NCBI RefSeq assembly: GCF_021134715.1
Contig: NC_060018.1
Coordinates: forward strand, 10,743,501 to 10,807,500
DNA length: 64,000 nucleotides
Origin: Daphnia pulex
Lineage: Eukaryota; Arthropoda; Branchiopoda; Diplostraca; Daphniidae
Reading direction: 5' to 3'
Shown here: one piece after another, positions 61,560-64,000 of the stretch
How the letters are laid out: each line of letters starts with the position of its first letter
Numbering within the stretch: position 1 is the first letter of the stretch
Position numbers and translations under genes: made by a program
The notes under the pieces: generated by a model
The model's database searches: none
Told to the model about the DNA's origin: nothing
The model's input: the letters and a program-made list of their open reading frames with translations, nothing else

Positions 61560-62273
61560 CTGCACTAACGGAGCTAGAGCCAATTGGCAAAGACAATGAC
61601 AAAGACCAATTGGAAGAGCAACGAAGTGCAGTTGGCGCTAAAAACCAAGAACTGGTTGCAACCCAAGATCGTCTGACGTTGGCTTTGACTGCTTCTTCTA
61701 ATTTGAACGTATGTTGGAAACGCGCAATGACTACTCCATATGTCATGCAAAATCACATTTTTCTTGTCTTGACAGGAAAAAGAAGTACGAAGATTTGATG
61801 GAAATGCAGAAAACTGCAATGGAAAAGAAGATCTTAGTACTAAGCAAGTTTGTTGAAAGCGAAGAAACCCGGTGAGTTAATCTTAAATTACTTAAATTCC
61901 ACGAGATCCTTTTAACTCGTATTAATTAATTGTGTAATTTTAAAAACAGTTTGGATGTGGCAACTCAGAAAGAATGCTCATCAAACGTATTTTACGATGT
62001 AAGCTACAATGTTAGTCCTATCGACCATATTAGAATCGACGAAGTTAACTTAGACGGAAAATACATCCGCCTATTAAATAAGAGCGAAAAGGTAAAAATG
62101 TTTTCTTTCTATAATTTTTAATTTATCCTGAAAATTTTTCGTCAATTTGCAGGAGGATGTTTACTTGAGCGAGTGGATGTTGGTTCACGAGACCCCGAAA
62201 GACAAAACAGTCTATAAATTTCCTCGGGGAATCAAAGTGGCTCCCGTCTCAACACTCTCTGTTTGGTCGTCAG
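61560..62273 (+). pseudogene. Lamin-like gene fragment: rod end plus lamin tail domain
   Basis: Four exon islands: about 61565-61708 (coiled coil DQLEEQRSAVGAKNQELVAT), 61776-61871 (coiled coil ending ILVLSKFVESEETRL, like the intermediate-filament rod end YRKLLEGEExRL), 61950-62091 (IRIDEVNLDGKYIRLLNKSE) and 62153-62273 (LSEWMLVHE, VYKFPRGIKVAPVSTLSVWS). The last two match the lamin tail Ig fold (family knowledge). The last three islands join in phase; the first is shifted by two bases, and no start, head or first rod half was found. Lamins form the nuclear lamina. A pseudogene or captured fragment is most likely; a diverged functional gene with an unseen first exon is possible. Confidence 0.6.
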
Positions 62274-63760
62274 GTATGCAGCTGTAATTAGTCAGCATTG
62301 GTTTGGCACAAAACGTGCAAAATTGAGGCGTTGTTTTATGATCTAGCTTGGATAATACCACTTATCAATTATAGCATGTCATGAACGATTAATCAGGGAG
62401 TTGCATATACGTAGTTATAGCAAAAAATGCGATCCTCCATGTCAGTCATAAAAAAGCAACGTAAACTCGAAATTGTTGGTAATTTTTACTTTCGCAACCG
62501 AGTGCGTCTCTTGACCACAGCCGCTTCAGCTTCATTCTGATAAATTGGCGTAGACCTGCGAACGTGACGCGTTGACAGGCTGATCTAACTCATAAATCTC
62601 ATGCTGCTGCTGAGGCTATACTGAGTCGACGAATAAGATCATGAGTTTCTTTGATTTCTTGTTGAAGCTCTCGTTGGATGGGTTAGCCTTGGGGTCCTGC
62701 AGTTCAGTCATCTCTACGCTTACACAATTTTAATAACCAAGGATCTTTTTGAGTTATGTTTCATTTTTGGAAGTCGATTTTTTGCACCTTTTTGCACCGT
62801 TAGCACCTATACTGAAATTTCAAACACACTTGGGAAAGTATTAATTGCAAGCCATGACAAATATTTTATTCCATAGCAAGAACAAAGGTTGCAAATGCAA
62901 CGACACCTTTTAGATTGAGAAGTTGACTGTCATAAAGATGGTTACCCATAAACCTCTGGAGTATATTCAGCTAGTTGGTCTCATGAAGCGTGGTAATTCT
63001 TATCCTGATTTGCTTATTCGTTTTTTTTTGTTATTTCCTGTCCGATTTTTCTATAGAATTCACGGAGGGGCATCGAGCTTCATTTAAAGAATTGGCATCA
63101 GTTCCTGCCAGATTGTCTTTAGGCAACTTCACTGTCAGTGCAGGTGTAGAATTCCTTGTCGATTAACCGCCAAAATAAGTGTGAAAAAGAACCATTGTCA
63201 AGAGCTTTAAATCCTGAGGCAGGTTAAGGTGGCTCTCACGGTACAGTTAACGAACGAGCATAAAGGTGCATGCAATAAATATGCATAGTTTTGTTTCAAA
63301 AGACAATAATAATTCGTTATATTTTGGGCAACAACAAATCCCATCTGCAATTGGGCGAAGCAATTGATCGGGAGTCAGGAGACTTTTTAGACGGTGGTCA
63401 AAATTGAGGAAGTAAACTACAAGCCTGATGAGAACCCGTTCAAAATAAAGAAAGAAAAATTGGAAACCGAGAAAGTTGTGATACAGTGTGGTGTTGAAGT
63501 GGGTGACGATTTCATGGAATAGTTACAAAAGTAAAATTTGAATTCAAATTTTTCCAGAAGAACCATTTACTACCAGTTCACTAACCAAAAGAACTTCACA
63601 AACTTCAAAACTGACATTATTTTGTAGTGAACTAGATGATGTATCGATTACATAGTCCATAGACCTAAAGTACCATTTAACAATAAAAATGTTTATTTCT
63701 TGTGAAATCAGTAGCTAATGGACATTTAATTGTTTTTAAAAAATCTGGAAAAAAGGTCAC
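62274..63760. other. Possible 3' exons of the lamin-like fragment; otherwise empty
   Basis: After the acceptor TTTTTCTATAG near 63057 a frame in phase with the lamin-like donor reads ASFKELASVPARLSLGNFTV and stops near 63167. Another frame near 63390-63520 (VVKIEEVNYKPDENPFKIKK) also ends in a stop. Neither is clearly part of a lamin tail. Confidence 0.3.
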
Positions 63761-63772
63761 TGTTGTGTCCGG

Positions 63773-63794
63773 GTTGCAATCGTCAGATTGCAAC
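63773..63794. repeat. Perfect 9-bp stem hairpin near the window end
   Basis: GTTGCAATC, loop GTCA, GATTGCAAC. It lies 12 bases after TGTTGTGTCC (63761), which could be the start of an LTR or another repeat running off the window; GC content rises from here on. Confidence 0.6.
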
Positions 63795-64000
63795 TTTATT
63801 CAAGCAACACAACCAGATTTTACGATTAAGATTACACACAGGGGGGAAGAAACGGACATGAAGGGGGAACCTTAACGCGCGGAGTCGCGAACCCGAATGG
63901 CCGCCTCTAAGCGTCTCTCTCCATTCTCACCCGTCGCGACCGTCGCGACATCTATTCCCACGTATGGCAACTCTTGAATACATCACAACCCTTCCCGAGC

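Overview
The window looks like nuclear DNA from an arthropod, most likely a branchiopod crustacean such as Daphnia. Reasons: many short AT-rich introns of about 60-100 bp with clean GT/AG borders, arthropod TATA/Inr core promoters (TCAGT type), animal developmental regulators (a short gastrulation/chordin orthologue and a Ptf1a/Fer1-type bHLH gene), tandem SOUL heme-binding genes, and a mixture of BEL/Pao-like, Gypsy, MULE and EnSpm-like transposon remnants. The species call is inference; no database search was possible.

Layout. 1-36 kb is a gene-bearing half: sog/chordin (+, 5' end outside the window, 241-8851); a secreted Gly/Tyr and Ala/Gln-rich structural protein (+, 13098-14094); a divergent FEM1-like ankyrin protein (-, 14501-16762); a possible two-exon Cys-rich microprotein (-, about 17.2-17.5 kb); a long gene-poor stretch; the Ptf1a/Fer1 bHLH gene (+, 23748-26149); a SOUL gene (+, 27838-28678); and a second, larger SOUL gene (+, 29141-36212) that carries a 4.2 kb LTR retrotransposon inside one of its coding exons. 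36-64 kb is a graveyard: two-copy direct repeats, tandem repeats, hairpins, and decayed fragments of transposases and reverse transcriptases, mixed with fragments of host-type nuclear genes (an SNF2/ATRX-like piece, an RRM/coiled-coil ORF, a RecQ helicase pseudogene, a lamin-like rod end plus lamin tail).

Most notable points. (1) The LTR element (30981-35155) has two LTRs that look identical, a 5-bp target duplication CGCGG, only a gag-like ORF, and splits a codon of the SOUL fusion gene; removing it restores an open exon whose splice phases fit on both sides. It must be very young and may be polymorphic. (2) The same SOUL gene has two alternative terminal exons, both in phase with the same donor and both encoding a plausible C-terminal half of the SOUL fold. 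(3) A RecQ helicase pseudogene has a stop codon exactly where the Walker A lysine should be. (4) The FEM1-like protein carries a large acidic Ser/Asp insertion between its FEM1 regions.

The genes do not form one pathway. sog and Ptf1a are developmental regulators; the two SOUL genes are tandem paralogues; the repeat-rich half appears to be a sink for insertions. Exon borders were chosen by splice consensus and by phase continuity, and were not tested against transcripts.
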